Under the pieces are notes generated by a model. That model did no database searches. It was not told where the DNA came from and saw only the letters and a program-made list of their open reading frames with translations. Of a DNA stretch of 64,000 nt, positions 8,970 through 17,798 are shown piece after piece. The DNA is taken from positions 62,001 to 126,000 of the forward strand of contig NZ_JAPQFJ010000007.1 of the NCBI RefSeq assembly GCF_026738875.1. The letters are read 5' to 3'. This DNA comes from Clostridium brassicae. GTDB taxonomy: Bacteria > Bacillota > Clostridia > Clostridiales > Clostridiaceae. Each line of letters opens with the position of its first letter. The first letter of the stretch is position 1. A program made the translations under genes and the position numbers.

Positions 8970-9710
8970 TTATTGATTTTCCAAAAGTTGTTCTTCTGGA
9001 ACTTCTCTAAATTTCTTGGCTGGATTTCCAGCTACTATTGTTCTTGCTTCTACGTCCCTTGTAACTAAACTTCCAGCAGCCGCAAAACCATCTTCATGTA
9101 TAATTTTTCCTGGAAGAATTACCGCTCCGGCACCAATTCTTCCTCCTTTTTTTACTGTAATACCTTTAAAATGGTCAAATCTTTCTTTAGAACGAGCAGC
9201 ATAATTATCATTTGATGTAACAACACAAGGAGCTATAAAAACTCCATCTTCTACTTCTGAATAAGCAGTTATGTAAACATTAGTTTGAATTTTACAATTT
9301 GAACCCACTTTGCAGAAATTCTCAACAGTTGTTCCTCTGCCTATTATAGTCTTTGTTCCAATAGTGACATCTTCTCTTATAGTAGCAACATCTGCTACAA
9401 GAGTCTTCTCTCCTATAGAACATCCACAATAAATTATAACGCCTGCTCCTATTAAGCACTCATCACCTATTGTACATGGTGGATATTTTTTTTCATCTTT
9501 AAATATACTATTTACAGATCTCATAGGTGTTTTACCTACTACAGTATTATCATCTATTCTAATATTCTTTCCTATTTTGCTTCCTTCATGAATAACTACA
9601 TTATTTCCTATAATACAATTGTCACCTATTGTAACATTGTCTTCTATTACTGTAAAATGTCCAATTTTTATATTGTTTCCAAGTACAGCCTTTTCAGAAA
9701 TGTAATTCAT
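8970..9710 (-). CDS. Hexapeptide-repeat sugar N-acetyltransferase (WbpD-like)
   Basis: A 246-residue left-handed beta-helix acyltransferase. The isoleucine/valine-rich hexapeptide pattern (GNNIKIGHFTVIEDNVTIGD) begins at the N-terminus and continues to a C-terminal VAGNPAKKFREVPEEQ, typical of the LbH acetyltransferases. It follows a Gfo/Idh oxidoreductase and a UDP-HexNAc 6-dehydrogenase. That order recalls WbpA-WbpB-WbpD of Pseudomonas, which makes 2,3-diacetamido uronic acids, so an acetyl-CoA:3-amino-sugar N-acetyltransferase is the best guess. An acyl-carrier or O-acetyl role cannot be excluded. GGAGGAAAG lies before ATG 9710. Confidence 0.75.
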   Translation of the reverse strand: MNYISEKAVLGNNIKIGHFTVIEDNVTIGDNCIIGNNVVIHEGSKIGKNIRIDDNTVVGKTPMRSVNSIFKDEKKYPPCTIGDECLIGAGVIIYCGCSIGEKTLVADVATIREDVTIGTKTIIGRGTTVENFCKVGSNCKIQTNVYITAYSEVEDGVFIAPCVVTSNDNYAARSKERFDHFKGITVKKGGRIGAGAVILPGKIIHEDGFAAAGSLVTRDVEARTIVAGNPAKKFREVPEEQLLENQ

Positions 9711-9734
9711 ATTCTTTCCTCCGAAGTTTCAATT

Positions 9735-10838
9735 CTATTTTTTAGGAAAAGCTTTTTCCATATCTAACGTTGAGAAATCTTCTAATGGGAATTTAACAGG
9801 CATTCCTGTAAGTCTTGATTTGTATGCAGCAAGTATAATTGACATTCCCTTTTTACCTTCTTCACCACTTATTAAAGCATCTCTATCTTGGTTTATAGAA
9901 TCTATAACATCTTTAAATAATGGCGTATGTCCAAATCCATAAACGCTATCTGGATCACCTTCTTGAGCTTTAAGTATTTCATCTTCACTATCTTTATTAT
10001 CCTCAAATCTCCATGTCTCTATCCTATTTACTGCAAGACCACCTATGGCTACTGTTCCTTTTTGTCCAAAAACACTTAAAGTTTCTTCTAAATTTGTAGG
10101 GAATACACATGCTGTCCCTTCTATTATTCCTATAGCACCATTTTTGAAACGTATTATTATAGCACCAAAGTCTTCTGCTTCAATATCTCTTAAGAAAGTA
10201 TCACATTGAGCATATACTGTATCAATTTCTCCACCCATCATCCATTGAAGAAGATCTATATTGTGTATACATTGATTCATTAAAGTACCACCATCAAGCT
10301 TCCATGTACCTCTCCATGGTGCTTGCTCATAGTATCCCATATTTCTATTCCAAAGTATTCTTGCTGTTCCATTAACAAGTTTTCCGAATCTATCTTCTTC
10401 TACAGCTTTTCTTAATTGCTGAATTGGTTTATTGAATCTGTTTTGATGACAAATAGCAAGCTTAACATTGTTTTCTTTAGCCACTTTTATCATTTCATCT
10501 GCATCTTTGATGGACAGAGCCATTGGTTTTTCAACCACAGCATGTTTTCCTTTTTTCATGCAGTATATAGCTATTTCTGGATGGTATCCACTTTCTGTAG
10601 CAATAGTTACTACATCAATATCTTCTTTTTCAAGCATTTCCTTATAATCTTTATATGTATTTATTTGTATGGATTCTTCCATTTTTTCTATGTATTCATT
10701 TTTTTTAGCTTCGGCTTTTTCTAAGTCTATATCACATGTAGCTACAAGTACAGCCTCATCTTTATTTTGAATTAGTCCTTCTACGTGTTTATAAGATATT
10801 CTTCCACACCCTATAATTGCAAATTTTAATTTTTTCAT
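9735..10838 (-). CDS. Gfo/Idh/MocA-family sugar oxidoreductase (WbpB-like)
   Basis: A 367-residue NAD(P)-dependent oxidoreductase. The Rossmann motif is FAIIGCGRISYKH (residues 6-18), and the conserved EKP motif is at 103-105 (VVEKPMALS). The C-terminal half is the mixed-sheet substrate domain. By neighbourhood it may oxidise the 3-OH of a UDP-HexNAc uronic acid, as WbpB does. The frame reaches GTG 10847, but that codon is part of the GGGAG ribosome site. ATG 10838, eight bases downstream, is the real start. It is separated from the dehydrogenase upstream by a small hairpin (10864-10889). Confidence 0.8.
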   Translation of the reverse strand: MKKLKFAIIGCGRISYKHVEGLIQNKDEAVLVATCDIDLEKAEAKKNEYIEKMEESIQINTYKDYKEMLEKEDIDVVTIATESGYHPEIAIYCMKKGKHAVVEKPMALSIKDADEMIKVAKENNVKLAICHQNRFNKPIQQLRKAVEEDRFGKLVNGTARILWNRNMGYYEQAPWRGTWKLDGGTLMNQCIHNIDLLQWMMGGEIDTVYAQCDTFLRDIEAEDFGAIIIRFKNGAIGIIEGTACVFPTNLEETLSVFGQKGTVAIGGLAVNRIETWRFEDNKDSEDEILKAQEGDPDSVYGFGHTPLFKDVIDSINQDRDALISGEEGKKGMSIILAAYKSRLTGMPVKFPLEDFSTLDMEKAFPKK

Positions 10839-10863
10839 TTCCATCACTCCCTAATCATAATAA

Positions 10864-10889
10864 AGGATAAACCCTTAAAGGTCTATCCT
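10864..10889 (-). terminator. Small intercistronic hairpin, possible weak terminator
   Basis: AGGATAGACCT pairs with AGGGTTTATCCT around a short loop on the minus strand and is followed by TTATTATG. It lies just after the stop of the 6-dehydrogenase and 26 bases before the oxidoreductase start. It could attenuate read-through or protect the upstream mRNA end. Confidence 0.45.
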
Positions 10890-10901
10890 ATTTAATTTAA
10901 T

Positions 10902-12218
10902 TTAAAGTTTGTGTATTTTTTCCCTGTTTCTCTTAACATCCTTTGTGGCATTTCTAGTATCATAAAGAAGTTTAGCTTTTTCAACTATTGCCTCATAATC
11001 ATAATCCGTATGATCTGTAGTAATTAATACTATATCAGCTGTATTTATAGCTTTTTCCCACTCTACTGATGTATATTCGTTTCCATTATGCTTAAAGTTT
11101 GCTACATATGGATCATTATATATTACCTCTGCACCATTCTTTTCTAAGTGCTCTATTACTTTAAGAGCTGGTGATTCTCTCATATCATCTATATCTTTTT
11201 TATAAGCTACACCCATTAAAAGAACTTTTGCACCATTCAACGCTTTTTTGTGGCCATTTAAAAGTTTCATAGCATTATCAACTACAAATTCAGGCATAAA
11301 ATCATTTATTTCACCTGCTGTTTCAATAAGTCTTGTATGATAATCAAATTCTCTAGCTTTATATGTTAAATAAAATGGATCAAGTGGTATACAGTGTCCT
11401 CCTAAACCTGGACCTGGGTAAAATGCCATAAATCCATAAGGCTTAGTTTTAGCTGCTTCTATTACTTCCCAAATATCTATTTTCATTTTTTTACAAAGAA
11501 CAGCCATTTCATTTACAAGACCTATATTTATGTGTCTAAAAGTATTTTCAAGTATTTTTTCCATTTCAGCAACTGCTGGTGAAGATACAGGATGTATATC
11601 TCCTTCTAATACCTTTGAATATAATGCTGCTGCAACTTCTGTACATTCTTCAGTTATTCCACCAACAACTTTTGGAGTGTTTTTAGTCTTAAATTGCTTG
11701 TTACCTGGATCAACTCTTTCTGGTGAGAATGCTAAAAAGAAATCCTCTCCACACTTTAATCCAGACTCTTCAAGTATAGGCTTAACTATTTCTTCAGTTG
11801 TTCCAGGGTAAGTTGTACTCTCTAAAACAACAAGCATTCCTTTATGAATATATTTAGCCACACTCTTTGTAGAGTTTACCACATAAGATACATCTGGTTG
11901 TTTAAATTTATCAAGTGGAGTTGGAACTGCTATTGCAACTGCATCTACATCTTTTACAAATGAAAAATCAGTTGTAGCCTTTAATTTTCCTTCTTTAACC
12001 AATTCCTCTAAATCAGTATCTAATATATCGCCTATATAATTATGTCCATCGTTAACCATATCTACTTTTTTATCTTGAACATCAAAGCCAATAACCTCAT
12101 AGCCAGCTTTTGCTTTTTCTACAGCAAGAGGCAGTCCAACATATCCTAGACCTACCACACCTAATTTTGCTGTTTTGTTCTCTAATTTAGATAATAATGT
12201 TTCTTTTATTTGTGACAT
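10902..12218 (-). CDS. UDP-N-acetylhexosamine 6-dehydrogenase (WbpA/WecC-like)
   Basis: A 438-residue member of the UDP-glucose/UDP-ManNAc dehydrogenase family, which oxidises C6 of a UDP-sugar to the uronic acid with two NAD+. The N-terminal Rossmann motif is GVVGLGYVGLPLAVEKA (20-36). The catalytic cysteine lies in GLGGHCIPLDPF (C275). The EMEKILENTFRHINIGLVNE segment has the N-acetylhexosamine-type sequence rather than the UDP-glucose type. The frame reaches TTG 12233, but GGGAGG lies inside that extension. ATG 12218 is correctly spaced. It is the first of three WbpA/B/D-like genes. Confidence 0.85.
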   Translation of the reverse strand: MSQIKETLLSKLENKTAKLGVVGLGYVGLPLAVEKAKAGYEVIGFDVQDKKVDMVNDGHNYIGDILDTDLEELVKEGKLKATTDFSFVKDVDAVAIAVPTPLDKFKQPDVSYVVNSTKSVAKYIHKGMLVVLESTTYPGTTEEIVKPILEESGLKCGEDFFLAFSPERVDPGNKQFKTKNTPKVVGGITEECTEVAAALYSKVLEGDIHPVSSPAVAEMEKILENTFRHINIGLVNEMAVLCKKMKIDIWEVIEAAKTKPYGFMAFYPGPGLGGHCIPLDPFYLTYKAREFDYHTRLIETAGEINDFMPEFVVDNAMKLLNGHKKALNGAKVLLMGVAYKKDIDDMRESPALKVIEHLEKNGAEVIYNDPYVANFKHNGNEYTSVEWEKAINTADIVLITTDHTDYDYEAIVEKAKLLYDTRNATKDVKRNREKIHKL

Positions 12219-12364
12219 AAGATTTCCTCCCAATTATTAAATTATGCTCATACCTTAATTATTTATTTTTAAAAAATTCTTGAATTTTTAATACTACATA
12301 TTAATATTTTGCTATATATTCTTTTCTATACTACAGTGACCCATAGTATTATGCTTCCTAATTC

Positions 12365-14203
12365 TTACTTTTTCCTTCTGTATGTTGGAACTTTTTCCTC
12401 CATAAGTTTAAATACTTCTTCTTTATCTTTGTTTATAACTTCTTTAAACTCTAAAATTGAATTCTCTATATATTTAAGATCAAACTCCATAGGTTTTTCT
12501 ACAAATATTTTTTCATGTTCTGTAGAAGTTAACGCAATTTCATCCATTAGAAGTTCTTCATATAGTTTTTCCCCTGGTCTTAAACCAGTATACTCTATCT
12601 GTATATCTTCACCTGGTTTTAATCCTGATAATCTTATTAAATCTTTTGCGAGGTCAACTATTTTAACAGGCTCACCCATATCTAAAACAAATATTTCTCC
12701 ACCTTCAGCCATAGCTCCTGCTTGTATTACAAGTTGTGCTGCTTCAGGTATAGTCATAAAAAATCTATTTATTTCAGGATGAGTAACTGTAACTGGCCCC
12801 CCCTGTTTTATTTGCTTCTTAAATAAAGGTATTACTGAACCATTACTTCCAAGAACATTACCAAACCTTACAGCTACATATTCTGTATCACTTTCTCTAT
12901 CAAAAGCCTGAATAATTTTTTCACAAAATCTCTTAGAAGCTCCCATTATATTAGTTGGATTTACTGCTTTATCAGTACTTATTTGAACAAATCTATTAAC
13001 TTTATACATATGACTGCATTTTGCTAAATTGTAAGTACCTATTACATTATTCTTTACAACTTCTGCAGGATTATTTTCCATAAGCGGAACATGTTTGTGA
13101 GCCGCTGCATGAAATACAACATAAGGTTTATATTTTTCAAATACTTCTTTTAACCTATCAAAATCTCTAATAGATGCTATAACAACATCAAGATCTAAAT
13201 CAGGATATTTATATTGTAATTCCATTTGAAGATCATAAGCATTATTTTCATATATATCAAGAATTATTAACTTTTTAGGATTAAATTTAACTATTTGTCT
13301 ACAAAGTTCGGATCCTATAGATCCTCCTCCCCCTGTCACAAGAACAACCTTATCTTTTATATATTGATTTATATTGTTATTATTTAACTTAACAGGATTT
13401 CTTCCTAAAAGATCATTTATATCCACATCTCTAAGCTGACTTATATTTACATCTCCATTTATTATTTCATATATCCCTGGAAGAGTTTTCAGCTTACAAT
13501 TTGTCTGTTTACATATATTGTATATCTCTTTTCTTTCTTGAAAAGGAATAGAAGGTACAGCAATAAATATTTCTTCTATTTGCTTTTTACTGCATATCCT
13601 AACAATATCATTTCTACCACCTAATATTTTTATACCATTAATAACCTGGCCTACTTTTGACTCATCATCATCAATAAGTCCCACAATATCATAATTTAGT
13701 GAATTATGTTTCTTAACTTCCTTTATGAGCATTGCCCCTGCATCTCCAGCTCCAACTATTAGAAGTTTCTTAACTTCTCCTGCTGCATCTCTAGTTTCAT
13801 CGCGACTTGCCATTATTCTGTATATAAATCTACTTCCTCCTAAAGCAATTACACATAGTAACCAGAATATTATATGTACTGTAAAAGGAAATCTGTAGTG
13901 TATGCTTTTAAAAACTTTATAACTTATAAAATAACTATATATTATAAATATTATATTAGCTATGGAAACAGAATAAATTATAGAGATAAGTTCTTCTACA
14001 GAAGCATATTTCCATATAAAATCATATAACTTTACAAGTTTATTACACAAAAGAGTTATGAATATTACTGGAATAATTGAAACTTTAAAGAAGGTTACAT
14101 ATTCACCTGGTATTTTAAATTCAAATCTTAAAAGCAGGGCAAAGTATAGTGAAATTGTAACTAAAATTATATCCAATATTAGAAATTTTCTATTATTCTT
14201 CAA
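12365..14203 (-). CDS. UDP-GlcNAc 4,6-dehydratase, WbpM/CapD type, membrane anchored
   Basis: A 612-residue protein with four N-terminal membrane helices (about 5-125), a first Rossmann domain (LLIVGAGDAGAMLIKEV, 147-163) and a C-terminal SDR dehydratase domain (LVTGGGGSIGSEL, 288-300). The catalytic triad is of the S-M-K type known for long WbpM-like enzymes: STDKAV at 409, M420 and K424 in NIMGASKR. It makes UDP-4-keto-6-deoxy-GlcNAc for QuiNAc, FucNAc or bacillosamine-type sugars. Start TTG 14203 has GAGGAAG upstream and no better ATG in frame. It may head the glycan transcript, with a promoter candidate at 14243-14270. Confidence 0.88.
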   Translation of the reverse strand: MKNNRKFLILDIILVTISLYFALLLRFEFKIPGEYVTFFKVSIIPVIFITLLCNKLVKLYDFIWKYASVEELISIIYSVSIANIIFIIYSYFISYKVFKSIHYRFPFTVHIIFWLLCVIALGGSRFIYRIMASRDETRDAAGEVKKLLIVGAGDAGAMLIKEVKKHNSLNYDIVGLIDDDESKVGQVINGIKILGGRNDIVRICSKKQIEEIFIAVPSIPFQERKEIYNICKQTNCKLKTLPGIYEIINGDVNISQLRDVDINDLLGRNPVKLNNNNINQYIKDKVVLVTGGGGSIGSELCRQIVKFNPKKLIILDIYENNAYDLQMELQYKYPDLDLDVVIASIRDFDRLKEVFEKYKPYVVFHAAAHKHVPLMENNPAEVVKNNVIGTYNLAKCSHMYKVNRFVQISTDKAVNPTNIMGASKRFCEKIIQAFDRESDTEYVAVRFGNVLGSNGSVIPLFKKQIKQGGPVTVTHPEINRFFMTIPEAAQLVIQAGAMAEGGEIFVLDMGEPVKIVDLAKDLIRLSGLKPGEDIQIEYTGLRPGEKLYEELLMDEIALTSTEHEKIFVEKPMEFDLKYIENSILEFKEVINKDKEEVFKLMEEKVPTYRRKK

Positions 14204-14242
14204 GTTCTCACTTCCTCGTTTTTAATTTTTTCACCTTAAATT

Positions 14243-14270
14243 ATTTTACATCATTTTTAAAATTATTCAA
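14243..14270 (-). promoter_or_regulatory. Candidate sigma-A promoter for the glycan locus
   Basis: On the minus strand TTGAAT and TAAAAT are separated by 16 bases, 40 bases upstream of the TTG start at 14203 and downstream of the galU terminator. Both hexamers match the vegetative consensus at most positions. AT richness makes chance matches common here. Confidence 0.45.
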
Positions 14271-14315
14271 TGTTTTTTATTATGTATTACAACAATTAAT
14301 TTTAATACTAGAAAA

Positions 14316-14380
14316 TAGACATGTCAAAGCATAAATTATTTATTCAGTGTATATCACACCATTTATGCACGACATGTCTA
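14316..14380 (-). terminator. Long hairpin terminator after galU
   Basis: TAGACATGTC and GCATAAAT on one arm pair with ATTTATGC and GACATGTCTA on the other. A small internal loop separates the two stem blocks. On the minus strand the stem is followed by TATTTTC. It lies 20 bases past the galU stop and separates galU from the glycan genes. Confidence 0.7.
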
Positions 14381-14399
14381 TTATACCATAAATTTTTTC

Positions 14400-15305
14400 T
14401 TATTTATTACTCATTTCTTTATATAATTGAGCAAATTTAGGATTATCCTTTATTGTAATTAAATATTTCATAAATTCTTCCCTAAGTTCTTCTTTTTTTA
14501 ATGCAAATTCAACACTTGCTTCTAAAAATCCTAACTTATCTCCAACATCATATCTTCTTCCTTCAAAATCATAGGCATACATTGCTTCTCTTTTAATTAA
14601 CGTATTAAGAGCATCTGTAAGTTGGATTTCCCCTGATTTTCCTGGTTCTGTTGTATCTAATATGTCAAATATTTTAGGAGTTATTATATATCTCCCTAAA
14701 ATAGCAATATTGGAAGGAGACTCTTCCACACTTGGTTTTTCAACTAAATCTTTTACTTTATACACTCTATCCTCTATGTGTATTCCTCTAACTATGCCAT
14801 ATTTGTCTACATCTTTAGTAGGCACTTCTTGAACTCCTAAGATAGATGTTTTATACTCACTATAGCAATCTATTAACTGTTTTAAACAAGGGGTTTCACT
14901 ATCTACTACATCATCTCCTAGCATAACAGCAAAAGGTTCATCTCCTACAAAAGTTCTTGCACAATTTATAGCATGCCCTAACCCCTTAGGTTCCTTTTGT
15001 CTTATGTAGTATATATCAACCATATTAGATATTTCTTCTACCATATTTAAAAGTTCTTTTTGACCCTTAGCTTCTAATTGGTTTTCCAATTCTATAGATT
15101 TATCAAAATGATCTTCTATAGCTCTTTTATTTCTACCTGTAATAATCAATATTTCTTCTATACCTGAAGCTACAGCTTCTTCAATTATATACTGTATAGT
15201 AGGTTTATCAACTATAGGAAGCATTTCCTTTGGTTGAGCTTTAGTTGCTGGTAAAAATCTTGTTCCTAAACCTGCTGCAGGTATAATGGCTTTTTTAACC
15301 CTCAT
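14400..15305 (-). CDS. galU: UTP-glucose-1-phosphate uridylyltransferase
   Basis: A 301-residue GalU enzyme that forms UDP-glucose from UTP and glucose-1-phosphate. The nucleotide-binding signature AAGLGTRFLPATKAQPKEML (10-29) and DKPTIQYIIEEAVASGI are typical. Further GalU motifs are LGHAINCARTFVGDEPFAV and LVEKPSVEESPSN. Length matches the family. It has its own terminator and lies next to the glycan locus, with phosphoglucomutase 2.5 kb further upstream, so it can supply UDP-glucose to surface polymers. ATG 15305 has GGGAG nine bases upstream. Confidence 0.93.
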   Translation of the reverse strand: MRVKKAIIPAAGLGTRFLPATKAQPKEMLPIVDKPTIQYIIEEAVASGIEEILIITGRNKRAIEDHFDKSIELENQLEAKGQKELLNMVEEISNMVDIYYIRQKEPKGLGHAINCARTFVGDEPFAVMLGDDVVDSETPCLKQLIDCYSEYKTSILGVQEVPTKDVDKYGIVRGIHIEDRVYKVKDLVEKPSVEESPSNIAILGRYIITPKIFDILDTTEPGKSGEIQLTDALNTLIKREAMYAYDFEGRRYDVGDKLGFLEASVEFALKKEELREEFMKYLITIKDNPKFAQLYKEMSNK

Positions 15306-15430
15306 AATATAATTCTCCCTTCAAACATTTAATATAACCCCATTAAAATTATAATGCGCACACAATAAATATTATGTCACACTAGGCCCAAATTTATCCG
15401 ATGTCTAAACTTTCAAATATTATTGCATAA

Positions 15431-16498
15431 TTAATTTTTAATCATTTTTTCTAATTCAACAACTATCTCATCATTAGGATCAATTTTTTTAGCCATTTCT
15501 AAATGCAGTTTTGCTTGCTTCATATCACCTGAGTTAAGATAGCACATTATTAAATTTGTGCATACTTCTATAGATTTTGTAACCTCAAATACTTTTCTAA
15601 GATAAGCTATTGCACTTTGAAAATCCCCAATACAAGCATGATTTATTCCCATTTCATTAAAAACTTCAGGATATGAATTGTCTATTTCCATTGACTTCTC
15701 TAGATAATATATAGCCTTATGATAATTTTCAAGAACTCTGTATGCTATAGCTATATAATAATAAATTTCAGCATTATCTCCTAATTCAGATGTCAGTGGT
15801 ATTAATGTTGCAAGAGACTTTTCTGGTTCTTCATAAACAAGAGTTTTAGCTTCTTCATAATTTGTTATAAGCTTTAATGAATTCTTTAATTCAGTAATTT
15901 CAACTGTTTCTTCTCCACCTTTTGATATGTATGTATTAATAGAAAAAAGAGCTCCATCATAGTCTCCTTTATTCTTCTTAATAAAAGCTTCATAAAGATA
16001 TGGACTTGAATAATCTTCTATTAATTTAGCCTCATCTATTATCTTAACTTCTTCTTCTTCATAAGACTTTTCATAAGTTTTTAAGTTTTCTAAAAGCAAT
16101 ATTAATTTGTCATATATCTCCTTGCTTTTTTCAATCTCCTTTAATCCTTTTAATAATATATAAGCATCTTCATATTTTTTATTTTTAACATTATCTGCTA
16201 TTTTGCCTTTTATAAATTCTCTACTCTTTGGTACACTTGAAATTAAATTTATATATACAGAATTAAATCCAAACTCCTCATCTGCTCCTAAAACAAACGC
16301 CATACCTTCAACAAAAAATCCTATAGGAATACTTTCCACACTCTCTCCAACTTTAACTTTTTGTATTATACTTTCTGCTGCAATAGGTAAATATATATCC
16401 TCATTTACAGATGTTTTAAAAATCGAAAAAACTCTATCTTTTTTCACTTCTAAAAATAGTAAATTAGAAAGCTTATCTCTAAAGTCCATTTGTAGCAT
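15431..16498 (-). CDS. TPR-repeat protein of unknown function
   Basis: A 355-residue soluble protein with no signal peptide. The C-terminal third carries at least three tetratricopeptide-type repeats, clearest in YYYIAIAYRVLENYHKAIYY, VFNEMGINHACIGDFQSAIA and NLIMCYLNSGDMKQAKLH (about 245-340). The N-terminal 100 residues are beta-rich and of unknown family. It probably acts as a protein-protein scaffold. Its link to the neighbouring galU is not established. ATG 16498 has AAGG seven bases upstream. Confidence 0.75.
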   Translation of the reverse strand: MLQMDFRDKLSNLLFLEVKKDRVFSIFKTSVNEDIYLPIAAESIIQKVKVGESVESIPIGFFVEGMAFVLGADEEFGFNSVYINLISSVPKSREFIKGKIADNVKNKKYEDAYILLKGLKEIEKSKEIYDKLILLLENLKTYEKSYEEEEVKIIDEAKLIEDYSSPYLYEAFIKKNKGDYDGALFSINTYISKGGEETVEITELKNSLKLITNYEEAKTLVYEEPEKSLATLIPLTSELGDNAEIYYYIAIAYRVLENYHKAIYYLEKSMEIDNSYPEVFNEMGINHACIGDFQSAIAYLRKVFEVTKSIEVCTNLIMCYLNSGDMKQAKLHLEMAKKIDPNDEIVVELEKMIKN

Positions 16499-16594
16499 TC
16501 ACCAACCTTACCAATTTTATTTTACAATACCTCTTATTTAGTTTATCAAAAAAAAGTTATATATCAAAGCAATATATTTGTTTTTATATAGATT

Positions 16595-16640
16595 TAGCTT
16601 GCCCTATATTTATTTTTATTTATAAAATTAGGACAAGCTA
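16595..16640 (-). terminator. Hairpin downstream of the CPBP protease gene
   Basis: TAGCTTGTCCTA pairs imperfectly with TAGGGCAAGCTA across an AT-rich loop on the minus strand, 34 bases after the CPBP stop. The following bases are A/T mixed, not a clean U-run, so termination strength is uncertain. Confidence 0.5.
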
Positions 16641-16673
16641 GTATATTATTAATAAATTTTTAGATATTTTAAT

Positions 16674-17546
16674 TTAATTTACAGTCTTATTAACCTTATT
16701 AACCACTTTATTCTCTTTTGAAATTTTTCCAAAAATAAGTATTGCAAAAATACTCCATATAATAATATTGAAAATACCTGCTTCACCACATAAGTATATA
16801 CTATTAGAATTATTTGATAAAAACATCACACTACATAATTGCCATGTTAAATTAGATTTTGTGTGAAATATAACCGCTGGCCACACACTATCTGTTTTAT
16901 AAGTGACATAGCCTATAGATACTCCCATAATCACAACTGTCACAGTAAATAAGACAGTATTTAAAATTACATTTCCACTTTCATAATATTGTCCACTTAT
17001 TATAAGCGGATAATGCCATATAGCCCATATTAATCCTGTTAAACATATTCCTTTTTTGACCCCAAACTTATTTATAAATCTAGGTTGAAGGAAACCTCTC
17101 CACCCAACTTCTTCTGCTACTCCCCAAATTAAAACTATATAAAAAAAGTTTAATGAATACATTGTATCTTGAAAAAAGAATAATTTAATAACATCTTTTA
17201 TAACTGGAAAATTTATTTCTAAAAGTGCATTCTGTGTTTTTCCACCTAATTTTAAAAAACCTAATATCCATCCACAAAAATAACTTATAAATAGTGTTAA
17301 TGTTGGAATTATTAAAGCCAAAATATAATAGCGTAACTTTCCAATATGGTTTATTCCAATATTTTTAAAATGTTTTTCTTTAAAGAACATAATGCATACA
17401 ATTATAGTTGCCATAATTGGTGTAGCTTGTTGTAACGCAAGTACTATATCATTTTTTAGAAAAATTCCCATCAAAGTAAATATTACAGATAATGCTAACA
17501 CTAATACCACGAAAAAATTTGTTGATAAATCCTTACTCTTTATCAT
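16674..17546 (-). CDS. CPBP-family intramembrane metalloprotease (CAAX protease/Abi-like)
   Basis: A 290-residue polytopic membrane protein with about eight helices. The three CPBP motifs are present: EEVGWRGFL (EExxxR), IWAIWHYPL (the xxxH motif) and AVIFHTKSN with the third histidine region. These residues form the metal site of glutamic-type intramembrane proteases related to Rce1. The substrate is unknown; bacteriocin self-immunity and peptide processing are known roles in the family. The frame starts at GTG 17555, but that codon overlaps the GGAG ribosome site; ATG 17546 (MIKSKDLS) is better spaced. Confidence 0.85.
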   Translation of the reverse strand: MIKSKDLSTNFFVVLVLALSVIFTLMGIFLKNDIVLALQQATPIMATIIVCIMFFKEKHFKNIGINHIGKLRYYILALIIPTLTLFISYFCGWILGFLKLGGKTQNALLEINFPVIKDVIKLFFFQDTMYSLNFFYIVLIWGVAEEVGWRGFLQPRFINKFGVKKGICLTGLIWAIWHYPLIISGQYYESGNVILNTVLFTVTVVIMGVSIGYVTYKTDSVWPAVIFHTKSNLTWQLCSVMFLSNNSNSIYLCGEAGIFNIIIWSIFAILIFGKISKENKVVNKVNKTVN

Positions 17547-17631
17547 TACTATCACTCCATATATATTATTTTTCCTGCAAACCTATATTAAATCTCATTT
17601 ATAAAGTTTTTATAAGGTTTCTAAAAAACAT

Positions 17632-17671
17632 AAAAGAACTAATGGAAAACTTAATCTCCATTAGTTCTTTT
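17632..17671 (-). terminator. Intrinsic terminator of the phosphoglucomutase gene
   Basis: AAAAGAACTAATGGA pairs with TCCATTAGTTCTTTT around a ten-base loop. On the minus strand it is followed by ATGTTTTTT. It lies about 130 bases past the pgm stop and upstream of the CPBP gene. Confidence 0.8.
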
Positions 17672-17798
17672 CATGCCATATTTCCCTATTTTAAGTCCTT
17701 TTTAGGATAAAAATTGAGGATAGCTAATAATAATCTTAACATATTCCAACCTTCAAATAAGTAAAACTCCATTTTAAGATTGAAACCCTGTTTATTCT

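Noticed and set aside
12309-12782. 157-residue plus-strand ORF
   Set aside because: It lies opposite the C-terminal part of the WbpM-type dehydratase gene, is rich in Ser and Ile, has no ribosome site and looks like an antisense shadow. The same applies to the other short plus-strand ORFs opposite long genes.
16674-17546. Abortive-infection phage defence
   Set aside because: CPBP proteins are sometimes labelled Abi, but no phage-defence partners are nearby, and the motifs only show an intramembrane protease.
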